Source: Selaginella tamariscina
Taxonomy: Eukaryota > Streptophyta > Lycopodiopsida > Selaginellales > Selaginellaceae
Assembly (NCBI GenBank): GCA_003024785.1
Contig: PUQB01000137.1
Coordinates: 300,854 to 364,853 of the forward strand
Direction of reading: 5' to 3'
DNA: 64,000 nt
Numbering within the stretch: the first letter of the stretch is position 1; each line of letters opens with the position of its first letter. Below the pieces are notes generated by a model. The model did no database searches. It worked only from the letters and a program-made list of their open reading frames with translations, and was not told the origin of the DNA. Position numbers and translations under genes: made by a program. Below are positions 26,850 through 37,850 of this stretch, piece after piece.

Positions 26850-29800
26850 TTAAAAAGTCGCAGGTTCGACATTGCGCTTGCAACCAACCAATAACCGATG
26901 CACTTCTGCTGGAGTAAGGGTCCGCCTCTGTAAGAAGTAAGTAATCGTTGGGTCTAATCCAAGAACATGAGTGTACACAAAATACATGTGTTGGCAGGGG
27001 CTCCAGTTCTTGGCTTTCTGAAAAGTTGCACAAGTGCATGACGGAACAGAAATTGTTACCTTAGCAGATTGCATGCCTGCAGAGACAATGAAGGCCTCAG
27101 TCTTCCCTCTTTGAACCACCTCCACGTTGTTGATCCGACCTTGAAGAATCTTTGCCTGGTTGTAATGTTTCTCATGTTCCTTGGACATTCTTGTTGGTGT
27201 TCGCACACTCCGTCCATGGTATGTTGGTACTCTATGTGCTCCCTCTCCTCTTGGTGGTGATGGTGTTCGATCCATTCGGCTACTACTGTCGTCTACCATT
27301 TCTTCAAATCCCTCCAACTTGAATCCTGCTTTCAGAAGAGCTTCAACCTCATTTGCATTCAAGTTTGTTCCTTTTTGAACTGGCCAAACCTCTGGAACTT
27401 CTGGAATACTCTCAGGAGGAATCCCTGCATATGGTCGTCTGAAGCAACAAGAATCGCGTGGGCAGAACCATAGCATCTGATGAGTGAACTCAATGTTCCC
27501 AAATGCATTTGTATATTGCCGTCTACCGTGAAATCCTGGTGCCGGTACACGATGTGGATATCCTATGGGTCTGCCACACTTGCTGTTACCGTCCTGAGTG
27601 AGACCTAGACATTTCACCTGACTTGCCTCCCCAATGCGTCTGATGGCCCACTGAGTCATCAACGTCTCTCTTTCAGTGACATTGACATCTTGAAACTTGA
27701 GTTTTTTCCTGCGTGCATTTGGGATGACTTGTTCTGCATATTGTGTGTCATGTCTATGTGTACGAAGTGCATCAATCCCATGGTCCCCAGTTGACGGTTG
27801 ACGAACGGTTCGAACACGAACATTTGTTGTAGAGGCAAACTCTGGACTTGCAAGATGCTCTTCATCACTAACAAGATTTGCAAAAGTTGTTGGAGACACT
27901 GATTTTCCCGCTGAAAGTTTCTGCTGTGCACGTTTCAGAAGAGTTTCCATGGAAGGACCTGTGCCTGAATATCTCCCTTCAAATGATGCCTTGACCTTTG
28001 CACTTTGGAAAACAGCATCTGTTAAATCTAACATTGTTGCCTCCAACAAAGGAACACGCTTCGTCAGCCTTGCTCTTCGTGCTCTTGCATGAACAACTTC
28101 GGAGTTGTTAGTGGTAGGCACATTCGCAACACCATCTTCTGTCAAGTCAATTATCTCTGTCATGGAAATATGATCTTCATGTCTTGCCCACCATGACAGC
28201 CATGTTTGCAAAGCGCTAACGTTACTGGACCTGCCTTCCCAAAATGACTCCAACATTACTCGTCGTTCCAACTTATCTTGGTTGGTTAGTGCTGCAGGCC
28301 ATGAGCGTGCAAGGTTCATGTGCTCCTCCCTGTGTTCCTCAAGTATCCACTTCTTTGTAACTTGACGCACTGACTGCATGTAATGGAACAAACAACTCCT
28401 TTCTCTTCCTCTCATCTTTGACCCATTGTTGAAAACTTGACGCAATGCTAACCAAATTGCACCTGACTCATCTGACATGAACCCCGCAAAGTTCACATTA
28501 TGAAGTCCTTGCTTGCTGCACACTTGAAGCATAGTGTTCAAAAATTTGATCACCGCCACACTATCCTCCCTGATCATGTCACCATAAGCAAGTGTCACCA
28601 TCGACCTTAAACACACAAACATAAGTGCATTATATTAGTAAGTATTTTAAAACATAGATATGTTAATACTTACAATGGATCATAGAGATGTATTCCCAGT
28701 GTACACCAATCATCAATACGATATGTGTGGTCTAGCACCACCCACTGCTGTTCGAGATCACCTCCAGATTGACACCTTCTAATGTAGTCTATTCCGGATC
28801 CTGGGCCGGCAACGTCATTTTGAAGATTAAAGGCTGCTCTTCAGCTCCGTTGAGGTCCATTCCGGGTATGTGGATAACATGTATGAATGGGATTGATAGC
28901 TTCTTCTTTAACTGCAGAAGTCCTTCGTAACCTTCTTTGAAACGAGTGTCTGTTGTTCTAGCCTGAGATATCCATTCTCTTGTTCTACATTGGAAAGGTT
29001 AAGCATCTCCAAAAGGAAATAATAATTTTTTTGCTTACCGGCGGTGATTTGTGAGTGGTAGTAGATCTGACAGAACCTTGTCGTATGATACATCTCCAGA
29101 ATCTGTTACCAGTTTTTCCAAAATTATATTGCGTGCTGCTTGAAACTCTATGACACGTTGATTAGTTCTTGGGGTTGCAGCGACTGCTTTGTTGATTGTC
29201 TCCTTAGCTCTGTCTTTAGAGACCATGGATTCGGGTGGTCTACGTGGGTGTTGATGTTCTCCAAGATGGATGAAAAGCCTCGTGCATGTGATATCATCTG
29301 GAATTATGTAATATGCAACAACGGAGCATGTCTGCACTAGAAGGGGCTCATTGTTGCAATGCACACACTTCATTCCAAGCACTCTACCATCTGAAGATAA
29401 CTGGACTTTATCAATGGTGCCCTTAAATTGGCAGTCATTTGCTTTCTTACTGAAGCTGATGAACGGACATGTTTCCTTTACGCATTTCATGTGGCCAATA
29501 CATGAACTGCGACTAACACGAGCTGGAACATTCCAATGTGTTGTGCAGCGTTGAGTCCAGTAATCACACCCATCCTTCCTATTCATCCCTTTGTACTTGT
29601 CCTTCATTGTTTCGTGTGCTGGCAACTCGTAAATCACATTTCCGTTGCAATCTTCTGGGACCTCAGCAACTTGCTGAATCGATGACGAGACCACCAGTTG
29701 CTTCCCAATCCTACATCTCTGACTATTGCGAAGTATTGTTACCATAGAATTGTCCCGATCTGTTGTCTCCAACCGGAATAGCGGTCCTTTGGAAGGAAGA

Positions 29801-30018
29801 AGTGTGTAATACACAAAACTGCTAGCTCTTGCCCCTTCTGGTTCTACCTCAACATTCGCAGCATCTCCACCAACAACAGACATCAAATGCAGCACTTTAA
29901 AAGATTGCCAAGGTGGAATGTCAAATGCAGACCTGAGATCTGTTTCAAAGACAAATGCAATACCATCTTCATCTGCAGGGAAGTCCTTGTCAACACCATT
30001 GTAGCTGATTCTTGCCAT
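26850..30018 (-). CDS. MULE-type transposase
   Basis: Three exons: 30018-29039, 28984-28674 and 28605-26850, with GT-AG introns of about 54 and 68 bp. They encode about 1,015 residues if one base is restored in exon 2 (a run of C on the coding strand, 28803-28805). The N-terminal part has a Cys/His cluster (CVKETC, MKCVHC, GEHQHPRRP) resembling the WRKY/GCM-type zinc domain of plant MULE transposases. The catalytic RNase H-like core shows a first Asp in VVLDHTYRIDDW, a second in FAGFMSDESGAIW and the MULE C-x2-H signature (SCLFHYMQSV). The C-terminus carries a SWIM zinc finger (CTC near 26968 followed by CQH). It would bind the element's ends and excise and insert the element. Its start lies about 1 kb from the divergent partner gene. 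Confidence 0.85.
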
Positions 30019-30486
30019 GTAGCAAAAATGGAACAAACAAAAGTTAAAATTCAAAGACAATGAACATATTACACACGATGGTTAATGTGTTTGTCAGTCG
30101 TGAGGCAATCATTTCATTGACAAATATTAAAAATAATATTAATTGCGTGCGTCTGGGTAGAAGAGTGAAATTAATTTACTGCGTCTGGGTAGGTTTTTTG
30201 TAAATTAAAAAGTTTTACTATGTACAAGTGGCGATCATGCATGCAATATGTTTACAGAAATTAGGTTGGTTTTTAATTGATTTAGGGCGGCTAGGGTTTT
30301 GCAATTAGGGCGGCTAGGGGGAGCAGCGGCGCATTTGGGGGCATAGCGTGGAGCAAGTGTGGCTCCAGGGATTAATCACAATAGGCTTCCATTGAGGGGG
30401 TGAGTATTTTCTGATTTCTTCATGATCTGCTCATGATCTTTTCATGATCTGTTCATCTTTTTACATCTCTTCACAGTTGCAAGAAA

Positions 30487-30966
30487 TCCGAGTCGGCCTG
30501 CCGACTCGGACTGACTTCGTTGTCCGTCCCAGTCGGCAGGCCGACTGGGGTGGACTGTTCCAGATCCAGTCAACATTTTGACCGGGGTTGACTGTTCCAG
30601 CCCCAGTCAGCATTTTGACTAGGGTTGACTGTTCTAGTCCCACCTAGCATTTTGACTGGGCCTTGTTCGTTCCCAGTCCCAGACTGGGCCTCCCTGTTGT
30701 GCCAGTCCCAGTCGGCATGCCGACTGGGACTCCCTTTGTTGCCAGCCCAGTCGGCATGCCGACTGGGGGACTACTTTGATCGCCAGTCCCATCGGCATGC
30801 CGACTGGGCCTCCCTTTGTTGCCAGGCCCAGTCGGCATGCCGACTGGGACTCCCTTTGATGCCAGTCCCAGTCGGCATGCCGACTGGGACTCCCTTTGTG
30901 CCAGTCCCAGTCGGCATGCCGACTGGGACTTACAGCAACTGCTCTCTCAGTCGGCACGCCGACTGT
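30487..30966. repeat. Array of ~13 palindromes, 16-bp core, ~40-bp period
   Basis: The perfect palindrome AGTCGGCATGCCGACT occurs at 30710, 30749, 30830, 30870 and 30909. One-change versions lie at 30491, 30531 and 30949, and a 15-bp form at 30791. More diverged units (such as AGTCAGCATTTTGACT) lie at 30568, 30605, 30642 and about 30675. Spacing is 37-42 bp. The core is usually extended by CCC...GGG, giving stems of up to 22 bp, and the linkers are alike (ACTCCCTTTGTTGCCAGTC). The array lies between the divergent transposase and ParB-methyltransferase starts, where a shared promoter should be. Half-sites recur just inside both element ends. Confidence 0.9.
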
Positions 30967-31050
30967 GAGGGCTAGTATGTTTTTTTAATTTTTATTAAAC
31001 ATCTTTGAACATTTATTACAGTTTTTTGTTAAACCTTATTGCTTTTGTAG

Positions 31051-34000
31051 ATGCGCTCTTCACAACGTTTACAAGAAAAGAAGATGAAGGAGCCTACTGA
31101 GAGAGAAGCAGAAGCTAGAGCTGCAATTCAGAGAGGGCGTCGGGGTCGTGGGAGAGGAAGTAGGAAGCTGGCTGTGGTTCAGGAACAAGGACCTTCAAGT
31201 GATGCTCCAGTTGAACAGGCAAGCCAGCAGGACTGGTCAGGAGAGCAAGAGGATGTAGTTCAACCCCAACAAGAACAATCAGACTTTGTTGAAGAAGTTG
31301 AGGATGATGTCTTACCACAGGAGACACAGGAGCAGACAGAAGGCACACAAGCCTCATGCGCAGTGACTTTGTCGAGTGACGAAGAGGATGAACCCAAGAG
31401 CAAGAAGAGACGACGCAAAGCTGCTGGAGATTCAGAGGCTGCTAAGAAGAAGAAGAAGGGTAAAGCAGAAGTGCCAGATAATGAGGAAGTTTACAACATT
31501 GCAGCCAGCATGCATTCGGAGAGTGCAGTGCGTCTTCTCGCGAAGATCACAATCCGAGAATATGGAGAGGCACCGGATGTCCCTATTTGCCGAATTCTGG
31601 GAAATGAGCAGGTGCGGAGAGTCAATCCAGCGGATCTGGAATCTTTGACTAGGAGTTTCAAGAAGGCAGTTGGTTATTTGCGCAACACCACTCAGTTCAT
31701 CCTTCAAGTTGGGGACCCCATGACAGATGCAGATCTGGCAGCATTGAGAAGCGATGAAGCGATGTATGCTCAGCATTTGGCTTTTGAGGAGGAGCTTCAG
31801 TCCGACATGTTCCGGCAATGGGCACCAATGCTTTCGATGAAGAAGTTCATCTGTTGGGATGGTAATCACAGGCTAAAGGTGCTTCAGAAGCTGTACACAG
31901 AAGACACGGAAGATAAGAATCAGTGGGCAGTGAGAGTGCGTTCAGGCTTCATCCGTGCTGGGGTCATGGATAATCTTCAGCTTGTGACAATGTTTCAGCA
32001 AATTAATAGGTAAACATAGTGACCTCTAGATCATAGGATTAACTAACTTCGAGCTTTTCAAATATGCAGTTCCTCCGCAACGGCAGTGCAAACCACACTG
32101 CCACATCTTCTGCTATCTGTGAAGACATGTTGCACCAGTGAGGAGGGCACAGCGAAGATCTTGGCCAGGCTCAGTGACAAGGAACGAGATGACATAAGAA
32201 AGTGGAAGGAAAGCGCGACTGGACAACAAGCTTGGCATCCACTTCCGAATTTGATCTGTGCAAAGATCTTTTTTTGAGGTACCACGTCTCACACTTATAT
32301 ACTTAGTTGATTACGTCTGTGAATTACAGAGTGAGATTGAGGATGATCTTGAGAAGGCTGCAAGGGCATCCAAAGGCAACAAATACCAGGAGCAACAACA
32401 GGTCTACATTAAGCATGACAAGCGCATGATGAAGATCTTAGCCATCATCGATCCTGCATTGGGTGAAGAGTGGTTCGACAAGGTGACCCAAATCACATGG
32501 AAACAATGCAGATGGATGGGGTTGGAAAAGCTGTACGCGCTTTCAAGGGCGAGAATTCCAAACGAGACGAGAATCATGTACTTCAATAAACTGGTACGTC
32601 TCGATCTGAAGAGAGAGCAAGAGACACTTGGATTGCCGGGTGTTCAGGATAAGGAGTGGATAAGGTGGTTTACTATCGATTTGTATTGGCGGGCAATCAG
32701 AGAGGAGGCAGTACAGATTCTCACGGGACTCATCGAGGATGGCGAGTGGAGCAGGCCGGTTACAGATTTCACGACTTGGTACGATGAAGTGCGGGTAAAA
32801 TGCAAGAACGTGATGTTCCAGCCATTCCATGAGTGTGTGAAGTTCACTTACTCCATAGAGCCGAAAGAGTTCCTCGAACACGAAGAGACAGCAAGAAGGA
32901 TGATTTGGAGGTAAGGATGATCTTCTTGACATTGTTACATTCTGACACTACTATATGTTCATTACAGGTATGTCGCAGCGAGAAAGGTGCCTCACACACA
33001 GACTATGGTATTCTGGTCAGATTACATGGAAGCACCACACATGTGGTCGAAGACAAGATCTGGCCTGACAGAGTTCGAGCGTGTACACGTACCGTTCTGG
33101 CTTGATTATCCACCTGGGCAACCACCAACATGGGAGAAGGATCTCTACAATGAACACTCAAAAGATCTCCCATGCATCTCATGGGATCCGGCAGAGGTCG
33201 ACTTCATTAAGAAGACAAAGGCCAAGGCAAAGCGGCGTCAGCCTGTGCAGCAGTCAAAGAAGACCTCAGATACAGTAGCTGGCACCTCCACTACTCGCGA
33301 TCCAGCTGCCTTCTTCAATTTATCTGAAGTGCTACCATCGCAGGGAACCATGGACATCAAGGATGACTTGGTCACATTCGTCCCTTCACTTGCTACAACT
33401 CGAGGTGATAATTTCTTGGCGATTGATGACATCGAGGAGATGCAACAGGCCGTGCTCACGGATGAGAAGGAAGAGGAGGTTCCTGACGCTAGACTGGTTC
33501 CTTATAGAAAAGTTCAGACACAGGTGGCCAGGTACCATACAGCTGACAGCCAGACTCGCTACCAGCATATTGCGGGAGAATATGGTTTCAACTTGGTGAT
33601 CTTCGACCTTCCAAATGGGACCTTGCCAGGAAATACAACGAGTGATACGCCATACCTCTACCTTGATCCAGTGAAGTTCGATGAAGCACTCCAGTTTGCA
33701 GGTATGCATATGGCTGCAAATGGTTGGTTGGTTGTGTTTGCTGCAGCAAACACCTGGGATCAAGTTGTCCGAGCTGCAAGTGTGGTGGACCTTCAACTTG
33801 CTGCAACGTACTACATCTACAGAGGGCGTGGTTGGGGCTACCGCAACAAGATGAAGGTACTTTTTTCTTTATTCATGAAGTTCATTAATGATTTTTGATG
33901 TTTTAACAGGAGAGCATCCTGCTCCTTCTTGTCTTCCAAGATGCATCTAGAGGATTGCGCGATAATCCGCTGCGTTTGTCATCAACAATTCTTGTTGATA

Positions 34001-34372
34001 ATCCTGAGCGGTTCCAAGAACCATGGTAGGCATTTCATTTCAACAATTTAAGTATTTACCATTATCTTCACATGCAGGATGGACTACCAACCGAAGAGCA
34101 CTCGATTGATGCAGCTCGTGATAGAACGACTCACCCGGCCAGGTGATCTTATCTGGGATATAGGCAGTGGTACGGGGTCCTCAATGCTTGCAGCTATCGA
34201 GCTGGGGAGAAACATTGTTGGGACTGAGAAGAACCCTGAGCTCGGGAGAATTGCTATGAACAGGATTAAAGAGAACATCCAGCCAGAGGAAATCCCAACC
34301 CAACCAATAGCGACGTCAAGTAGGACTGGTGGTTCACGAATTGCAGCATTGCTCAATCGTAAGAAGAAGTGA
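31051..34372 (+). CDS. ParB-like domain fused to a beta-class DNA methyltransferase fold
   Basis: Six exons: 31051-32009, 32070-32278, 32330-32910, 32968-33856, 33910-34025 and 34078-34372, with GT-AG introns of 51-60 bp. They give about 1,015 residues, allowing for one extra T in a T7 run (32269-32275). Residues 1-130 are charged, with a nuclear signal (KSKKRRRK). Residues about 150-320 resemble the ParB/sulfiredoxin-like fold, with PICRILGNEQVRR, a LESLTRSFKKAVG helix and the hallmark CWDGNHRLKVLQKL. Near residue 795 lies motif IV (NLVIFDLPNG), where active N4/N6 methyltransferases have (D/N/S)PP(Y/F/W). Near 935-960 lie motif X-like PKSTRLMQLVIERL and the SAM-binding motif I WDIGSGTGSS. 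The IV-then-I order is that of beta-class enzymes. ParB-methyltransferase fusions are known from phages and bacteria. Binding is more likely than catalysis. Confidence 0.8.
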
Positions 34373-34459
34373 CAAGTGTTGAATTGTACTCTTTGGTGTT
34401 GAAATAAAACTTTAATAATACAGTATAAACATGGCTATGATTAAATATTTTTTGTTGTT

Positions 34460-34590
34460 AATTGCCGACTGAGCCAAAATCCTAAATTCTAAGAAATATT
34501 TAGGAATATTCTAAGAATATTTCTGGTAGATTCTTTAAATATTCCGGGTCCAAGCCCGGAAGCCCGGAAGCCCTCTTTTTTGTCGGGACT
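34460..34590. repeat. Right terminal region of the MULE
   Basis: It mirrors the left end. The half-site TGCCGACT lies at 34463-34470, GAATATTC-like palindromes at about 34490-34550, and repeated AAGCCCGG motifs at 34553-34575 before the terminal TTTTTTGTCGGGACT. Confidence 0.65.
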
Positions 34591-34601
34591 CATATATAAG
34601 G
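34591..34601. repeat. Right target-site duplication of the MULE
   Basis: CATATATAAGG, identical to the left copy and directly abutting the terminal AGTCCCGACAAAAAA (read on the minus strand). Confidence 0.8.
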
Positions 34602-35355
34602 TATCATAAATGTATAAAAGAACACATTGAGGATTTTCTTTCTTATCTATTTAGTTGTAAATTTATTTATGTATATATAGGTTCCGAGAAGGTTTCAGAA
34701 GATAACCTGGAAGAACACATGCAAGTTAATCACTTGACACCTTCACTGCTCACAGTGCTTTTTCCGTCCTTGCTAAGGAGTAAGTCTTCACGTGTCATCA
34801 ACGTCAACTCTGATATGTTTAAGATAATAATATAAAATAACCTTATTTTATGAAAATCATCTATTAACAGTTTGCATTTTATTGTACTGATTATTTTATT
34901 TTATTTAGATGCATTGTCTTGGTTCAATAGACTTTGAAGATCTCAATATACCGCAGGTTATTCTTCCAGCAAACTTGCTCAGGTATGTGTCTTCTGTGTG
35001 TGCAGATATAGACACGCACAAAATTAGCGTTATGTGTGAGTGTCTTACATATACACACTCACACACCACTTGTATATATATGTATACGTGTATGCGTCTA
35101 TTCTGTTGGTTACGTGTATGTTTCTTTATTTCAGTTGCTGTTTAGCAGCGTGCTTCATAGAACATTGCCAGCAAGAAGCATGTGTCGAGATATTTAGTAC
35201 ATCCAGGCGAAGGTGGTAATTATACTTATTTCGTGTATATGTTTGTTTAATTTAATTATTATTAATAAAATTATTTTTGCTATTGTGTGTAGGTTCGAAC
35301 TCTTCCAAAATGGCTCCAAGTAGCACACCGTTTCATTCCATTTTTTCCTCTTCAG

Positions 35356-36430
35356 GTAAACAAATGTGTGTGTGTGTGAGAGAGAGAGAGTGTGTGAGAG
35401 AGTGAGTGAGTGAGTGAGTGAGAGAGAGAGAGAGAGGATATAATATTATAAAGCTTAATAACTTGCACACATAGTGTCTTGCCTTAAGAAAAGGTTTATT
35501 TAAAAGTCTATGTCAACAATGATAATGACTTCATCACGGTTCCACTTGTTTATAAACCTGACCGTTCGCACACCCTCAAGAAACATATACAAGTACTCAA
35601 CTCAGGTTGAGTTAAATAGACCAAATTGAGCAGGTTATACGACACTTTAAACAGGACGGATGCTGAGGGTGAACTGTTCTTCACGTACCACTGCAGTTGT
35701 TTCTTGTTTGTTAATAACATTCAATTACTTTTAAACCCCCATTGTTTCTCAGTTTGTTACTCGTTTGTTAATAAAATTAATTATTTGAGACCCCGTTGTT
35801 GGAAGTAAATTACTTAATTATATCTCATATAAGAATATATTACATATATGAAGTAAATTATTTATCTTCTCATGTAAGAAATATAGTGTGAAATAAGATA
35901 GAAAGGTTACATATTTAAAAATCGTCATGATTTGTCTCTACGTTTCTGAACTCTTTGGACTCGTATATTGGAAGATACAACTGATGGTCAAAGTGGATAT
36001 TGGGGTGTTTAGGTGTTCTGCTAAGTTTATGAATTCTTTTAATGAATCCTCTAAGGTCTCATAAACTAGGAGATACAATTGATAGTCGAAGTGGATGTTG
36101 GGGTGTTCTCCTAAGTTCATAAACTTTTTCAGTGAATACTTGAAGGACTCGTAAATTGGGAGATACAATGGTAGAGTGCTTTGCGAAAGATGACTTACAT
36201 AAGTTTTAGAACTTTTGTATTGGCGCGTTTGATATCTGCCGTCACCATTGGCGCTAACTTGCGAGTGTGATTAATTATCTTTGTGTAACTCTCCTCAATC
36301 CCGCTGCGTGTGTGATCAACAAGCCACTCGATTGCTACACAAGTGTAATTGATAATATGCTCCATACAATAAACAATCTGATCTACACTTGATCTACAAG
36401 CCGCCCAGATGTTTCACAAGTATGATCAAT
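35356..36430. other. SDR intron with microsatellites and short tandem repeats
   Basis: This belongs to the long intron between the last two visible SDR exons. It starts with a (TG)n/(GA)n/(GTGA)n microsatellite (35365-35436). No gene recognised. Confidence 0.5.
35957..36172. repeat. Tandem repeat, period ~90-98 bp, 2.3 copies
   Basis: Units begin at 35957, 36055 and 36145. Each starts GGxCTCGTA/ATAxAxTxGGAGATACAA, and the first two share AAGTGGATxTTGGGGTG. They are moderately diverged. Confidence 0.6.
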
Positions 36431-37850
36431 AGTCTGATTTATAAATTGCTCAATATCACGGAGAACAACAGAAGGCAACCCAATGCAAATAGTTATGAAG
36501 CAAATCAGAAACTTGCAAAGATGAAAGAACACTCGACAATGACTTAACGAGAATGGATTTGTTGCATTTAATAGTAAGTAAATGAACGATTACGACATTT
36601 TGTAGAATGACAATGATAGGAAGAGATAAAAGAAAGACAACAACGAGCATATGAGAAGCAATATTTACAATAGCAAATTGTGATTGAGACACAGAGAAGA
36701 TAGGAAAAGCAAGAAGAACAGAGGCTTAAGAAACAATTAAAGCACGTAGAATAGTGCAACGATAACTGGGCAACGTGAGTCAACTGAAGAAGATGACAAC
36801 ATCAATCAAAACAAAGATATAGAAAGACGTGTACCTAACATGACATTATTGAGATTTGCTTCCGGTTAAGAAACCCGAAGTGATGGCACTAACAATCGTG
36901 ATAAAAGTAGTAACGTTTACCATTTCAGATTTAGAATACGAAGATACGAATCGACATATTTTAATAATTTGAGAAAGCATGTGAAATTAATAAAATTAAG
37001 AATAAACTTAAGAAGATTTAAATTTTCCTTTTCACAGTTAAGGGAGACGCTAGTGATTAATATCACAAGAATGTCATCGTAATTGATAAGTAATATACAT
37101 TACTTACATAACTCACATTATTTATAAATTATTATATTCAAAAGTATCATAAACAAGACCCAATAATACAGTTATAGGAAAGACTTATACAAGCAATCAA
37201 AAATTATATGCATAAGTTTTGAAGGATATACAATTGTTTGAAATAAGTGATGTCATTAATAAATTAATAAAGAAATAATATGTTAACGGATTATAACGAG
37301 AAAGCTTACAATTTCAAGTATGGTTAACAAAACTACATAACTTGAGAGATGCAATGAAAAAGATATAATAAATCAAAATATTAATACCACCAAGATACAG
37401 AGGATAAGAAATGTGAGTCATGGAGACTATATAAGAAAGAGACTGAAATACAAGTGACACCTAAAACAATATTTTATACAACATGTAAAAATGAGGAACA
37501 TAATGCTTTAGAATGCAAGATACCAAAATGTCATATGTGTGAGAGCAAGATAATGTATAAACCACAACCCATGATAGGCCGAGCTAAAGACTATCCACTA
37601 CCTCCCAGATGTGACACATATGACTATTCACAAACTCAGAATACCAACCCATACTATTATTCATAAAAGAAGCCATATAATGGGAACAAAGAACGGAAAT
37701 GAGAGGAAATATTCCCGTGAACCACAGTTGTATTACTGGTAAAATAATAATAAAGAGATACCACTGGGAGGACAATCTTGACTATCAGCAGAATTGGAGA
37801 ATGGAGAACAAATAAGCGGTGGTTTGAACAGCAGACCATTTGCGCTTGGA
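36430..37850 (+). mobile_element. Possible gag remnant of a retrotransposon
   Basis: Purine-rich plus-strand DNA without long open frames, containing a zinc-knuckle-like segment near 37490 (CKNEEHNALECKIPKCHMC) followed by Tyr/Pro/Asn-rich sequence. The composition resembles the gypsy fossil at the left of the window. No LTRs or pol were recognised. It is badly broken and looks old. It lies inside the long last SDR intron, so insertion there could explain that intron's length. Confidence 0.3.

Larger units (their letters stand above)
26654..34590. mobile_element. MULE-type DNA transposon with ParB-methyltransferase cargo
   Basis: The element is 7,937 bp long and bounded by an 11-bp direct repeat (CATATATAAGG), which fits the 8-11 bp target duplications of Mutator-like elements. 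Its ends form a degenerate inverted repeat: both begin AG, have CAAAAA at about 10 bp, then one or more GGGCTT motifs, followed by AT-rich sequence with GAATATTC-type palindromes. Inside are two divergent multi-exon genes, the transposase on the minus strand and the ParB-methyltransferase on the plus strand. About 1 kb between their starts carries a palindromic repeat array. Each gene has only one frame lesion, so the copy is relatively young and may recently have been autonomous. Its inner base composition is clearly richer in GC than the flanks. Confidence 0.85.

Noticed and set aside
26770-28000. Plus-strand open frames opposite the transposase
   Set aside because: Shadows of the minus-strand coding sequence without family matches.
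30487-30966. CRISPR array
   Set aside because: Spacing is regular, but the linkers are near-identical rather than unique spacers, the setting is a plant transposon and no cas genes are present.
30487-30966. A true bacterial parS cluster
   Set aside because: The length and symmetry match, but the sequence differs from known parS consensus and the partner protein shows no clear ParB helix-turn-helix. Kept only as an analogy.
30461-30975. Open frames on both strands through the palindrome array (repeated SACRLGLP or GMPTG-type peptides)
   Set aside because: They arise from repetition of a palindromic unit and are open on both strands by periodicity. No codon bias or family match.
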